Positions 27,649-36,808 of a DNA stretch of 64,000 bases are shown piece after piece. The notes under the pieces are model-generated. The model was not told the origin of the DNA. It did no database searches and saw only the letters and a list, made by a program, of their open reading frames with translations. The number at the start of each line of letters is the position of its first letter. The stretch's first letter is position 1. Source of the stretch: Acinetobacter sp. (GTDB lineage Bacteria; Pseudomonadota; Gammaproteobacteria; Pseudomonadales; Moraxellaceae); contig JAITLL010000031.1 in NCBI GenBank assembly GCA_031277915.1, positions 1-64,000 of the forward strand. The letters are read 5' to 3'. The translations under genes and the position numbers were made by a program.

Positions 27649-28089
27649 GAGACTCTCCGCACTGATAAGTTTGCTCAAAGCTGCCTTTCAGTAAAACTAT
27701 TTCATCTATTAATAATGTAACTACGATCCGTTCAATAATAACTAATGTAGCTTTGATCGGATATCAAATTTTTACGCAGTTATACATTTAAAGTAAAGCA
27801 CATAAGGGAGTTTAATCATTCACAAGCAAAGATGAATGGCATATCAAGACAAATAAGTGGTTATTTAGGCAAAACTTCAACATAAACACCTAATAAAGCA
27901 AATATTTTATGAGTTTACTAATGAAATAACGCTGTAATTGATATGAAGGGTTACAAAAAGATCAAAGCATTTATATAAATAAACCATCTAAAAACGTAAC
28001 CTGATTAATAAGTAGACAAATAAATTGATATTTATATAAATCGAGAAATTTAGTGAACACTTAAGTAGCAAAGAATAAGGATATCGAAT
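27649..28089. other. Divergent intergenic region rubA / SRPBCC gene
   Basis: 441 bases, strongly AT-rich, no open frame worth calling. The only structure I see is an imperfect 18-base direct repeat at 27713-27730 and 27743-27760. An AAGGA ribosome site sits just before the gene at 28090. Confidence 0.55.
27713..27760. repeat. Imperfect 18-base direct repeat upstream of rubA
   Basis: TAATGTAACTACGATCCG (27713-27730) and TAATGTAGCTTTGATCGG (27743-27760) match at 14 of 18 positions with a 30-base period. They lie about 65-112 bases before the rubA start. Spacing near three helical turns would suit a regulator bound on one face, but this is inference. Confidence 0.4.
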
Positions 28090-28530
28090 ATGGAAACTTT
28101 AATATATGAAGTAGAAATTGAAGCGCCTATAGAAAAAGTATGGGAAATACTTTGGAATAGTGAAACATATAATGCTTGGGCTAAATTTTTTGCTCCTGGC
28201 TCTTCAATGCACACCGATTGGCAAATAGGCGGAAAAACTTATTTTCTTGATGGAGACGGGAATGGCATGGTTTCAACAATTGAAGAAATGAAAAAGCCTG
28301 AGATTTTGATTTTTAAACATTTAGGAATGATTAAAGACGGTAAAGAAGACTTAGAAAGTGAAGAAGTGAAAGTATGGAGTGGTTCACTAGAGAAATATTA
28401 TTTAGGCCAAAAAAATGGTGTAACCACCTTAAAAGTTGAAATAGCCACCTTACCTGAATATATCGGCATGTTAAAAAGTGGCTTTGTTCAAGGTTTTGAA
28501 GCTGTTAAATACATCGCAGAACAGGATTAA
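28090..28530 (+). CDS. SRPBCC (START/AHSA1-like) domain protein
   Basis: 146-residue single-domain protein. The opening IEVEIEAPIEKVWEILWNSETYNAW-like stretch (an alternating strand, then the APIEKVWEIL helix), the G-rich turn IGGKTYFLDGDGNG, and the long C-terminal helix are typical of SRPBCC/polyketide-cyclase-like folds that bind hydrophobic ligands. There is no signal peptide. AAGGA is eight bases before the ATG. The ligand and role are unknown. Confidence 0.82.
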   Translation: METLIYEVEIEAPIEKVWEILWNSETYNAWAKFFAPGSSMHTDWQIGGKTYFLDGDGNGMVSTIEEMKKPEILIFKHLGMIKDGKEDLESEEVKVWSGSLEKYYLGQKNGVTTLKVEIATLPEYIGMLKSGFVQGFEAVKYIAEQD

Positions 28531-28582
28531 TTCATAAGGTTTAAGTTTTTTTAGTCTGAATGATTCAAGTCTATAAATAAGG

Positions 28583-29071
28583 TTATGCAAAGTATTTTTT
28601 ATGGATTTTTATAATCAGGTCATTCAGACGAGATGGGTAAGCAAGACGATGATGACCACCCTCATATGTTTCTATCGTCATATAAGGTGAAAGTTTTTCT
28701 TGTACTTGATACATATCAAGTTGCTCATCTCCTAACTCTAAATAAGCCATTTTAGGATTTGAGAGATCTAGGTCTTCATCACAAAGGTGAGGGTAATCAC
28801 CACGAAAATTAGGAGTCAGACTAGGGTTGGCAACAACAACAGCTAATTTATGTTGAGCAGCAGTTTTTAAAGCCCAGTAACCACCAAGGCTATGACCGAC
28901 TAATAAATCAGGTTTAATTGTTTCGATCGCTTGATGATAAAAATCTTTAACTGAGGCATAACTTAAGTTGCGATAATCGACATCAATACAAAATTTTTCA
29001 GGATGTAAAATAGCATGGAACTTTGTTGATTCTCGAGAAGAATCCAAGCCATGTAAAAATAGAATTTTCAT
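28583..29071 (-). CDS. YqiA/YcfP-type alpha/beta-fold hydrolase
   Basis: Small cytoplasmic alpha/beta-fold protein of 162 residues. It opens with FLHGLDSSRES, has the nucleophile elbow VGHSLGGYWAL with serine near 76, NPSLTP after the next strand, and a C-terminal YEGGHHRL histidine. This is the pattern of the YqiA/YcfP esterase-like family. The substrate is unknown. It is convergent with the SRPBCC gene and divergent from lysS. Confidence 0.82.
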   Translation of the reverse strand: MKILFLHGLDSSRESTKFHAILHPEKFCIDVDYRNLSYASVKDFYHQAIETIKPDLLVGHSLGGYWALKTAAQHKLAVVVANPSLTPNFRGDYPHLCDEDLDLSNPKMAYLELGDEQLDMYQVQEKLSPYMTIETYEGGHHRLAYPSRLNDLIIKIHKKYFA

Positions 29072-29327
29072 TATTTACTACACAATCTCATAGATAAAAT
29101 AAAAGGCAAAAGAGGCCTTCTAAAATTGAGGTTATTTGGATTTTTTTATATTTTACTTAAAGCTAAAAAAAATGATCTTAGCGATTGGTCTAAGTAATTT
29201 TTGTCATTCAATATGGGCTTAATGTGAGCGGTTTGACTTTTTTCATTTTTGTTTCGTTGAAATCATTCGAAAAACTTCAGCAATCTGTTAAGCTATGTCA
29301 CTTCATTTTTACTTAACCGAGGCAGAG

Positions 29328-30857
29328 ATGACGCAACAAAACGCTCAATCGACTTCTGAACCAACTATTTCCGAAAACGATTTAATTGCACAGCGTCATG
29401 CCAAATTAAAGCAAATCCAAGATGTTGCAAAGGATACTGGAAAGAGTCCTTGGCCAAATACATTCAAACGTGAACATTACGCTGCTGATCTACAAGAACA
29501 ATTTAAAGATCAGTCGAAAGAACAAATCGAAAGCGCTGAACATGTTTATGTAAAAGTTGCTGGCCGTGTCATGCTAAACCGTGGTTCTTTCATGGTAATC
29601 CAAGACATGACTGGTCGTATCCAGTTATACGTTGACCGTAAAGGTTTACCGAAAGATATACTCGAAACAATTAAAGGTTTGGACCTAGGCGATATTATTG
29701 CTGCTGAAGGTTATATTGGTCGTTCTGGCAAAGGTGACTTATATGTACACCTTGAAAGCTTTGAACTTCTTACAAAATCACTTCGTCCATTACCAGATAA
29801 ATTTCATGGTCTGAATGATACAGAAGTTAAGTACCGTAAACGTTACCTTGACTTAATTGTAAATGAAGAAACACGTAAGACTTTTGAAATCCGTGCCAAA
29901 GTTGTTGCAGGTATTCGCGCATTTTTAAACAATGAGCGTTTTATGGAAGTTGAAACGCCAATGATGCATGTGATTCCGGGTGGTGCATCCGCACGTCCAT
30001 TCGAAACACATCATAATGCTTTGGATATGCCGTTATTCTTGCGTATCGCACCTGAACTTTATTTAAAGCGTTTGGTTGTTGGTGGTTTTGAACGTGTGTT
30101 TGAAATTAACCGTAACTTCCGTAATGAAGGGGTATCAACGCGTCACAACCCTGAGTTTACAATGATTGAGTTTTATCAGGCATATGCTGATTATAAAGAC
30201 TTGATGGCATTGACTGAAAACATGCTTGAAAAGCTAGCTCTTGATATTTTAGGTACAACTGATGTGCCTTATCAAGGTGAAGTATTTAGTTTTAAAGGCC
30301 CATTCAAGAAAATCTCTATGTTTGATGCTATTTTAGAGAATAATCCTCAATTTACGCCAGAAAATGTAGGTGACCGTGAATTCCTTGCTCAATTTATTCG
30401 TGAGGAATTAAATGAACAAGTTAAACCTGGTTTTGGTTTAGGTAAGCTTCAAACGATCGTATTTGAAGAAACTGTTGAAACTAAACTTCGTCAACCTACC
30501 TTTATTACTGAATACCCAGCGGAAACTTCTCCACTTGCTCGCCGTAATGATGATAATCCACACATTACTGATCGTTTTGAGTTTTTCATCGGTGGTCGTG
30601 AATTGGCAAATGGTTTTAGCGAGTTAAACGACCCGATTGATCAGGCTGAACGTTTCCAAGCTCAGGTAGCGGAAAAAGATGCAGGTGATGACGAAGCAAT
30701 GCATTATGATGCAGAGTTTGTTGAAGCCCTTGAATATGGCTTACCGCCAACAGCTGGTGAAGGTATTGGTATTGACCGTTTGGTTATGCTTTTTGCCGAT
30801 GCGCCGAGTATTCGTGATGTAATTTTGTTCCCTCATATGCGTCGTAAAGAAGGTTAA
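29328..30857 (+). CDS. lysS: Lysine--tRNA ligase (class II)
   Basis: Charges tRNA-Lys in the cytoplasm. The 509 residues contain an N-terminal OB-fold anticodon-binding domain (about 60-170; [17 protein letters not shown]). The class II catalytic core has motif 2 [20 protein letters not shown] and motif 3 [13 protein letters not shown] start at the ATG at 29328 (MTQQNAQST) preceded by a GAGG-containing site; an in-frame ATG at 29295 would add 11 residues not expected in LysS. A terminator follows. Confidence 0.97.
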   Translation: MTQQNAQSTSEPTISENDLIAQRHAKLKQIQDVAKDTGKSPWPNTFKREHYAADLQEQFKDQSKEQIESAEHVYVKVAGRVMLNRGSFMVIQDMTGRIQLYVDRKGLPKDILETIKGLDLGDIIAAEGYIGRSGKGDLYVHLESFELLTKSLRPLPDKFHGLNDTEVKYRKRYLDLIVNEETRKTFEIRAKVVAGIRAFLNNERFMEVETPMMHVIPGGASARPFETHHNALDMPLFLRIAPELYLKRLVVGGFERVFEINRNFRNEGVSTRHNPEFTMIEFYQAYADYKDLMALTENMLEKLALDILGTTDVPYQGEVFSFKGPFKKISMFDAILENNPQFTPENVGDREFLAQFIREELNEQVKPGFGLGKLQTIVFEETVETKLRQPTFITEYPAETSPLARRNDDNPHITDRFEFFIGGRELANGFSELNDPIDQAERFQAQVAEKDAGDDEAMHYDAEFVEALEYGLPPTAGEGIGIDRLVMLFADAPSIRDVILFPHMRRKEG

Positions 30858-30874
30858 TTTAATCTTCACGACAG

Positions 30875-30902
30875 AAAAAGGCAGTTTATACTGCCTTTTT
30901 TA
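30875..30902 (+). terminator. Terminator after lysS
   Basis: AAAAAGGCAG pairs with CTGCCTTTTT around TTTATA, 18 bases past the stop. Confidence 0.85.
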
Positions 30903-31046
30903 TTCACTATTTATATATAAAAAACACTTAAATTATAGAAAACTTAAAGCCCCGTTAAAAAATGTAATTGCACAGTTTAACAATTGCAAAATTGTGATAA
31001 AAAAATTAATGTGTTGCTCATAAATAACTTTGAGAATTGTGCTGAC

Positions 31047-32492
31047 ATGTTTCTAAGAAAAACACTTTCAATTGCATTATTAGCAGCTGCTTCTTCAGCT
31101 GCTTTTGCACAAGGTTTAGTGTTAAATGATGCGAATTTACGCGCAGATTTAAACTGGTTAAATCAACAAGGTGTCATTCAAATCAGCACCTCAACTTGGC
31201 CATTAAGTGGAGATGAAATTCAGCGTGCCTTATCTCAAGCTAAAATTAATAATAATGCACAGCAAAAAGTTGTTGATTCAGTAAAGCATGCTTTAGATGC
31301 CGATAATGAAACTGTGAAGGTTGGTGTGTTTGCTGAAACTGATCCAAAAGCAATGCCACATACTTTTGCTGATCAACAAAATGCAAAATATCAGGTTTCT
31401 GCAGAGTTTAATGCAGGCGGAGAAAATTGGGATGCCAAACTCCATGTTAATGCAGAAGATAAATTACTTATTAAGAACAACCATAAAGTAAATGTTGAAG
31501 GTTCATATTTGGCAGGGAAGTTCTGGAATCAATGGGTGATTGCTGGACAAGTTCCAACCTATTGGGGGCCTGCACATGATGGTAGTTTGATTCGTGGTGA
31601 TGCAAGTCGTCCTGTGTATGGGGTAACCATGCAGCGTGCTGTACAAGACGCTTTTGAGACAAAATGGTTGTCTTGGATTGGACCTTGGCAGTATCAATTA
31701 TTCGCTGGACGATTACAGGATTACGAATCTGATCCAGGAGTTAAATTATTGGGCATGCGTTTGACTGCACAGCCTTTACCTTATTTAGAATTAGGTGCAT
31801 CTCGAGCAATACAATTTGGCGGCGGCGATCGTCCTGAAAACTGGGACCGTTTCTGGAAAGCAATAGTCGGCCATGACAATGTACAAGATGGTAGTGAAGA
31901 TCCATCAAATCAATTAGGTGGATTTGATGCGCGTTTATCTTTACAGCCTTTATTACAGATCCCTGTAAGTATATATGGACAGATGATTGGTGAAGATGAG
32001 GCAGGTTATTTGCCTGCAAAATGGATGTATCTTGCAGGTACAGATTTTTCATCAGTTTATAAAGATATGCCATATCAATTGTATGCAGAATGGGCTGACA
32101 CTCGTACAAATCTGGGAGAGAAGACAGGAATTTCTTATACGCATTACGTATATCATGATGGTTTTTACCAACAAGGTTTCCCATTAGGCCATGGTATGGG
32201 CGGTGATGGTCAAATGTATTCAGTAGGTGGTAATATCAGCTTTGATACGATGAATCGTCTAAGCGGACGTATTCTTTATGCCAAAGTTAATCCATTAAGT
32301 CTTACTGTCAATCAGGCTTTCCCTGAGAAGGATACGATTAAAGGATTAGACTTGACCTGGACACACTACATTAAACCAACACTTCCATTAAAAATTAATG
32401 GTTGGATAACAGACTCAGATCGAAATGGTCATGATTCAGGTGCATCTATTGGTATTGAAATTCCATTAGAACGTAAAATGTTTGGTTTCTAA
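31047..32492 (+). CDS. Capsule assembly Wzi family outer-membrane protein
   Basis: Outer-membrane beta-barrel of the Wzi family, which in other bacteria anchors capsular polysaccharide to the surface. The 481 residues start with a signal peptide ending AFAQG (about 22). The N-terminal RADLNWLNQQGVI and the barrel segments with WGPAHDGSLIRGDASRPVYG are recognisable family blocks, and the last residues end in an aromatic (MFGF), as barrels do. The ATG at 31047 fits the signal peptide; a longer frame from 30984 would place 21 unrelated residues before it. It is outside a capsule locus here, which is normal for Acinetobacter wzi-like genes. Confidence 0.85.
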   Translation: MFLRKTLSIALLAAASSAAFAQGLVLNDANLRADLNWLNQQGVIQISTSTWPLSGDEIQRALSQAKINNNAQQKVVDSVKHALDADNETVKVGVFAETDPKAMPHTFADQQNAKYQVSAEFNAGGENWDAKLHVNAEDKLLIKNNHKVNVEGSYLAGKFWNQWVIAGQVPTYWGPAHDGSLIRGDASRPVYGVTMQRAVQDAFETKWLSWIGPWQYQLFAGRLQDYESDPGVKLLGMRLTAQPLPYLELGASRAIQFGGGDRPENWDRFWKAIVGHDNVQDGSEDPSNQLGGFDARLSLQPLLQIPVSIYGQMIGEDEAGYLPAKWMYLAGTDFSSVYKDMPYQLYAEWADTRTNLGEKTGISYTHYVYHDGFYQQGFPLGHGMGGDGQMYSVGGNISFDTMNRLSGRILYAKVNPLSLTVNQAFPEKDTIKGLDLTWTHYIKPTLPLKINGWITDSDRNGHDSGASIGIEIPLERKMFGF

Positions 32493-32515
32493 TTATTAAA
32501 TAGTGCTATAGCAAG

Positions 32516-32544
32516 AGAGAAGCTAAAATGGCTTCTCTTTTTTA
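32516..32544 (+). terminator. Terminator after the Wzi-family gene
   Basis: AGAGAAGC pairs with GCTTCTCT around TAAAATG and is followed by six T's. Confidence 0.85.
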
Positions 32545-32704
32545 TTGTATTTAAAGAAATCAAAAGATGAGATCGTGATTTGCTTCAGTTAATAATGCGA
32601 GCTAGTATCGATATGTTATCTATGTGAATCAGTATTTTACATTTATATGATGAATTTGAATATCAATATGAAAAAACAAGCAAAAGAAAACAGTTTTAAA
32701 TCAC

Positions 32705-32746
32705 TATAATGCATAACTATTGCTATAAGCCTCATAAGGCTTATAG
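32705..32746 (+). promoter_or_regulatory. Candidate cysDN promoter -10 and leader hairpin
   Basis: TATAAT at 32705-32710 is a consensus -10 without a good -35, as expected for an activator-dependent promoter such as a CysB target. Just downstream CTATAAGCC (32723-32731) pairs with GGCTTATAG (32738-32746) around a six-base loop. The pairing is clear; its role as operator or RNA leader element is inference. Confidence 0.45.
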
Positions 32747-32779
32747 TTGGATTATTTATCACGAAAAATTGGAGTTGTT

Positions 32780-32878
32780 ATGGCACTCGTTCCTCCACAT
32801 GGTCTTCTAAGTGGTGGTTTAATACCACTTCTAGATTTTATGGGCAAAATGGATAGAGAAGGGCGTGTTCATGACTGA
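32780..32878 (+). CDS. Short leader peptide overlapping the cysD start
   Basis: A 32-codon frame begins at an ATG with a strong TTGGAG site five bases upstream. It encodes a peptide opening [20 protein letters not shown] and ends in a TGA eight bases inside cysD. The PHG...LIPLL opening resembles the N-terminus of monomeric ATP sulfurylases (Sat), a different family from CysD but the same reaction. It could be a translated leader coupled to cysD, or a relic of a replaced sat gene. Both readings are inference; the frame, ribosome site and overlap are seen directly. Confidence 0.5.
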   Translation: MALVPPHGLLSGGLIPLLDFMGKMDREGRVHD

Positions 32879-33779
32879 ATCAAGACTTACACATCTCAAG
32901 CAACTTGAAGCTGAAAGTATTCATATTATCCGTGAAGTTGCAGCAGAATTTGAAAATCCAGTCATGCTTTACTCAATTGGTAAAGATTCGGCTGTGATGC
33001 TTCATCTTGCATTAAAAGCATTTTATCCTGCAAAACTTCCTTTCCCTTTATTACATGTTGATACGGGTTGGAAGTTTAAAGACATGATCGCGTTTCGCGA
33101 TAACATGGCAAAAACCCATGGCTTTGATTTAATTGTTCATCAAAATAAAGAAGGTCGTGAAGCAGGGATTAATCCATTTGATCATGGTAGCTCAAAATAT
33201 ACAGATATTATGAAAACCCAAGCTTTAAAACAGGCTTTGGATAAATATCAATTTGATGCTGCTTTTGGTGGTGCGCGTCGTGACGAAGAAAAATCACGTG
33301 CGAAAGAGCGTGTGTATTCATTCCGTGATAGTAAACATCGTTGGGACCCTAAAAACCAACGTCCTGAACTTTGGAATCTTTACAATGGTAAAGTGAACAA
33401 AGGTGAAAGTATTCGTGTATTCCCTTTATCTAACTGGACTGAGTTGGATATTTGGCAATATATCTATTTAGAAAATATTCAAATTGTCCCTCTTTATTTC
33501 TCTGCTGTCCGTCCAGTGGTTGAGCGTAGTGGTACGCTCATTATGGTGGATGATGAACGCATGCGCTTAAAAGAGGGTGAAGTTCCGCAAATGAAGTCTG
33601 TACGTTTCCGTACGCTTGGTTGTTACCCATTGACTGGAGCAGTTGAGTCTGAAGCTGATACATTGCCAGAAATTATTCAGGAAATGCTTTTGGCAACAAG
33701 TTCTGAGCGTCAAGGTCGTATGATTGACCATGATGAAGCAGGCTCAATGGAAAAGAAAAAGCAAGAAGGCTATTTCTAA
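32871..33779 (+). CDS. cysD: Sulfate adenylyltransferase small subunit
   Basis: With CysN it activates sulfate to adenosine 5'-phosphosulfate, the first step of assimilatory sulfate reduction. The 302 residues contain the PP-loop [10 protein letters not shown] (about 35-44), [15 protein letters not shown], and the C-terminal [12 protein letters not shown] block, all typical of CysD. I start at the ATG at 32871 with AAGGG seven bases upstream; a GTG two codons earlier is in frame. Its start is overlapped by a short leader frame. cysN follows 30 bases downstream. Confidence 0.96.
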   Translation: MTESRLTHLKQLEAESIHIIREVAAEFENPVMLYSIGKDSAVMLHLALKAFYPAKLPFPLLHVDTGWKFKDMIAFRDNMAKTHGFDLIVHQNKEGREAGINPFDHGSSKYTDIMKTQALKQALDKYQFDAAFGGARRDEEKSRAKERVYSFRDSKHRWDPKNQRPELWNLYNGKVNKGESIRVFPLSNWTELDIWQYIYLENIQIVPLYFSAVRPVVERSGTLIMVDDERMRLKEGEVPQMKSVRFRTLGCYPLTGAVESEADTLPEIIQEMLLATSSERQGRMIDHDEAGSMEKKKQEGYF

Positions 33780-33809
33780 GACAGTTTCTAAATTTGTGGA
33801 GTTTGAGCA

Positions 33810-35423
33810 ATGTCTCATCAATCAGACTTAATCAGCCAAGACATTCTGGCTTATTTAAAACAGCATGAACAAAAAGACCTTTTACGCTTTTTGACTTGCG
33901 GTAACGTAGACGACGGTAAAAGTACTTTAATTGGTCGTTTACTTTACGATTCAAAATTGATTTATGAAGATCAATTACAAGCCGTAACGCGTGATAGTAA
34001 GAAAGTAGGAACGACTGGTGATGCACCAGACTTGGCACTACTTGTAGATGGTTTACAAGCTGAGCGTGAGCAAGGTATTACCATTGATGTTGCCTATCGT
34101 TATTTCTCGACTGAAAAGCGTAAATTTATTATTGCTGATACACCGGGACATGAACAATATACCCGTAACATGGCAACGGGTGCATCAACTGCCGATCTTG
34201 CAATTATTTTGATTGATGCACGTTATGGTGTACAAACTCAAACTCGTCGCCATACGTTTATTGCGAGTTTGCTTGGTATTAAGAATATTGTTGTTGCCAT
34301 TAATAAAATGGACTTGGTTGAATACTCACCTGAACGCTTTAATGAAATTCAGATTGAATACGATGCTTTCGTAAGTCAGTTGGGTGAGCGTCGCCCAGCC
34401 AATATTTTGTTTGTTCCAATTTCTGCTTTAAATGGCGATAACGTTGTAAATCCATCAGCTCATACTCCTTGGTACAAGGGTCAAACCTTAATGAGTATTC
34501 TTGAGTCTGTAGAAATTAGCCGTGAGTCGAATAAACACGAATTCCGTTTCCCTGTTCAATATGTGAACCGTCCAAACCTCGACTTCCGTGGTTTTGCCGG
34601 TACAGTTGCTTTGGGTGAAATCAAAGTGGGTGACGAAATTGTTGCGTTACCTTCTGGTAAGCGTTCTACAGTTAAAGAAATTGTTACTTTTGACGGTAAC
34701 CTTGAGCAAGCAGTTGCGGGTCAGGCAGTTACATTAACGCTAAATGATGAAATTGATATTAGCCGTGGCAACGTATTAGTACGTGCAGGTGAGCAACCAT
34801 TAATTTCAAGAAGTGTTCGTGCCTCGGTTGTATGGATGAATGAACATCCACTCGTAAAAGGTAAACTGTACAACATTAAGATTGGTACACAAACTGTACC
34901 TGCAAAAGTGACCAATATTCACTACCGTGTGAATGTAAATACACTTGAGCATACTCAGGTAGAAGAGCTTGAGTTAAATGCGATTGCTGATGTGGTAGTT
35001 GAATTTGATGCTCCAGTGGTATTTGACCAATATCAAGATTCACGTTACACAGGCTCGTTTATTTTTATTGACCGCTTAAGTAACGTGACTGTTGGTGCGG
35101 GTATGGTTGAGTCTGCGGTAGAGTGGACTGCACATAGTAATGCTGTTACTGCTGAAGACCGTGCAGCACGTTTGGGTCAAAAACCTGCGGTGATTGGGAT
35201 TTCTGCACAGTTAATCGAAAAAGCTCAGGTTTTAGAAAGTTTATTGATCCAACAAGGTGTAGTTGCGATTGCAAAAGCTAACTTAACTGCTGAGCAAATT
35301 ACTTTATTGCGTGAGACAGGTGTTGTGGTTATCACTACGGCTGTGGATGGCACAGATACAGAAGTTACGGCTGAAACTGTTGAAGAGGCAGCTGAAAAAG
35401 TTGTGGAATTAGTCCGTCTTTAA
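33810..35423 (+). CDS. cysN: Sulfate adenylyltransferase GTPase subunit
   Basis: GTPase that drives sulfate adenylation by CysD. The EF-Tu-like G domain has GNVDDGKST (about 31-39), [12 protein letters not shown] and NKMDLVEY. Two beta-barrel domains follow. The 537 residues end with a short extra region (about 460-537) that lacks an APS-kinase P-loop, so this is not a CysNC fusion, and cysC is not adjacent. It is preceded by GGAG and followed by a terminator. Confidence 0.96.
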   Translation: MSHQSDLISQDILAYLKQHEQKDLLRFLTCGNVDDGKSTLIGRLLYDSKLIYEDQLQAVTRDSKKVGTTGDAPDLALLVDGLQAEREQGITIDVAYRYFSTEKRKFIIADTPGHEQYTRNMATGASTADLAIILIDARYGVQTQTRRHTFIASLLGIKNIVVAINKMDLVEYSPERFNEIQIEYDAFVSQLGERRPANILFVPISALNGDNVVNPSAHTPWYKGQTLMSILESVEISRESNKHEFRFPVQYVNRPNLDFRGFAGTVALGEIKVGDEIVALPSGKRSTVKEIVTFDGNLEQAVAGQAVTLTLNDEIDISRGNVLVRAGEQPLISRSVRASVVWMNEHPLVKGKLYNIKIGTQTVPAKVTNIHYRVNVNTLEHTQVEELELNAIADVVVEFDAPVVFDQYQDSRYTGSFIFIDRLSNVTVGAGMVESAVEWTAHSNAVTAEDRAARLGQKPAVIGISAQLIEKAQVLESLLIQQGVVAIAKANLTAEQITLLRETGVVVITTAVDGTDTEVTAETVEEAAEKVVELVRL

Positions 35424-35442
35424 TGGATTAAGAATGAGTTCT

Positions 35443-35468
35443 AAAAACCCGCGTAAGCGGGTTTTTTT
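35443..35468. terminator. Shared terminator after cysN
   Basis: AAAAACCCGC pairs with GCGGGTTTTT around GTAA, lying between convergent cysN and the DUF2239 gene. Confidence 0.85.
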
Positions 35469-35476
35469 TATTGGGT

Positions 35477-36025
35477 TCAAAAAACACTTTGAGTTTTTAA
35501 AGTTAAATATTCTCTTAAATCTTTAGGGTAGCTCTGAATCATCTTTAAAAATGTATCTCGATCACCTTGATATAAGGCACGTGTTGCTTCCTCGTAATTT
35601 GGCATATTACCTAACATGGCAGACATAAAACGGTCGACGGCTTGTTTGGTGAGCATAATATTACCTTCAGAATTTGGGTTGTTTAATTCTTTATCAATTA
35701 ATTTACGAATCACGGCAGATGCACTCGCACTTTGTTGATCTAACCAATCCCAATGTTTTTTCTGTAAAGTGATTTCACGCGAAATTACGCCAAGTTTAGG
35801 TCGTCCAACTTTTTTAATTTCTTCCGGTTCAGCATAACGCTGTTGAAATTCTTGTTCCGAGCCAGAAAGATCAAGATCAATTTGTTGACCTGTTTGATCA
35901 TTAAAAATCAGAATATTTTCTGTTGTTTTAGGAAGATCTTTTAGTTTTTTTGCAAGTTCAACAAGGAAGTCACTCGCAATAAGAGTACTTCCGGTGAAAG
36001 CAGTATAGGTGATTTTAGTATTCAT
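35477..36025 (-). CDS. DUF2239 family protein with a ribbon-helix-helix-like segment
   Basis: Function not established. The 182-residue protein has an N-terminal strand-rich half, then GRPKLGV (74-80). A strand-helix-helix run follows (REITL at 83-87, helix KKHWDWLDQQ, helix SASAVIRKLIDKEL at about 102-115) that looks like a ribbon-helix-helix DNA-binding unit. A C-terminal helical region is at about 124-175. A palindrome plus direct repeat sits 13-48 bases before its start, suggesting it may bind its own promoter. The family name is from recognised motifs (GRPKLGV, REITL, HWDWL); DNA binding is inference. Confidence 0.75.
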   Translation of the reverse strand: MNTKITYTAFTGSTLIASDFLVELAKKLKDLPKTTENILIFNDQTGQQIDLDLSGSEQEFQQRYAEPEEIKKVGRPKLGVISREITLQKKHWDWLDQQSASASAVIRKLIDKELNNPNSEGNIMLTKQAVDRFMSAMLGNMPNYEEATRALYQGDRDTFLKMIQSYPKDLREYLTLKTQSVF

Positions 36026-36037
36026 TTTAGCCGCATA

Positions 36038-36073
36038 TTTTTACCAGGGTAAAATAATATTATCAGGGTAAAA
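36038..36073 (-). promoter_or_regulatory. Palindrome and direct repeat before the DUF2239 gene (candidate operator)
   Basis: TTTTACC and GGTAAAA face each other across two bases (36039-36054). CAGGGTAAAA occurs twice, at 36045-36054 and 36064-36073, a 19-base period. The site is immediately upstream of the DUF2239 start and would overlap its promoter. Confidence 0.5.
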
Positions 36074-36247
36074 ATAATTTGGCAAATAATTAAAAATATA
36101 GCTAAAGAATTAGCTGATTTTATGGGTGTAGTCTCTGAAGTTAGCACTATAAAAATAGTCAAGATAATAGGCTATTTAAAATTTTACTCTGCTTTAGTAT
36201 CGCTTTTATGAGAGAATATGCCTTTAGTTGTATGTATAAGGACTCCT

Positions 36248-36760
36248 ATGTTTGAGCAATCTCCTGAATCTTTAAGCGATATCGAAATTTTAGACATTTT
36301 ACAGTCTATGAAAAAAGATAAGCTAGATACGGAAGCAAATGAGATCATCCGTAACGGGGGGAAAGCAGGACGTCAGGAAGCACATAAACAGGCTTTGGTG
36401 GCACTAAATACAAATTTTGAAGAGAAGTTTGTAGAGGCTGTTACTCTTGCACTAGGTTTAAATGCAGGTCAAGCTAAAAAAATTCGCTATAAAAAAGATC
36501 GAATTCGTATTTTAAAAGCGCGTGGTATTGATTATTTAGCTATTGATGGGGCAGAAACAGCACAAGTTTTGGCACAAATTTCACAAGCAATTGTTCGGGA
36601 AGATGCAATCGTTACTCATGATTTGCATAATATTTTCCCATTTTGGAAAGAAGGTTGGCCAATGGTGCAGTTCGATAATGCCTATAAAATTTTAGAAGAA
36701 GATATTACCTTGCACTTTCATGCATTCTTAGATGCCATGATTGAGTATGTGAATGAATAA
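36248..36760 (+). CDS. Hypothetical cytoplasmic protein, 170 residues
   Basis: I do not recognise this family. It is acidic overall with a central lysine-rich patch (AKKIRYKKDRIRILKARG) and a C-terminal aromatic segment (FPFWKEGWPMVQFDNAY). It has no signal peptide or membrane helix. AAGGA lies five bases before the ATG at 36248, so I prefer it to an ATG ten codons upstream. It ends at a perfect bidirectional terminator. Confidence 0.78.
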   Translation: MFEQSPESLSDIEILDILQSMKKDKLDTEANEIIRNGGKAGRQEAHKQALVALNTNFEEKFVEAVTLALGLNAGQAKKIRYKKDRIRILKARGIDYLAIDGAETAQVLAQISQAIVREDAIVTHDLHNIFPFWKEGWPMVQFDNAYKILEEDITLHFHAFLDAMIEYVNE

Positions 36761-36792
36761 AAAATAAAAGCCCCAATTGGGGCTTTTATTTT
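36761..36792. terminator. Bidirectional terminator, near-perfect palindrome
   Basis: AAAATAAAAGCCCC pairs with GGGGCTTTTATTTT around AATT. It serves the hypothetical gene on the left and the convergent citrate transporter on the right. Confidence 0.88.
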
Positions 36793-36808
36793 TTATAGCA
36801 AAATGTGA

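Noticed and set aside
31471-32187. Several open frames on both strands inside the Wzi-family gene, up to 147 codons
   Set aside because: They are shadows of the real gene: no ribosome sites, histidine/leucine-rich translations and full overlap with a well-supported barrel protein.
33810-35423. CysNC fusion (APS kinase domain at the end of CysN)
   Set aside because: The C-terminal extension is only about 75 residues and has no APS-kinase P-loop.
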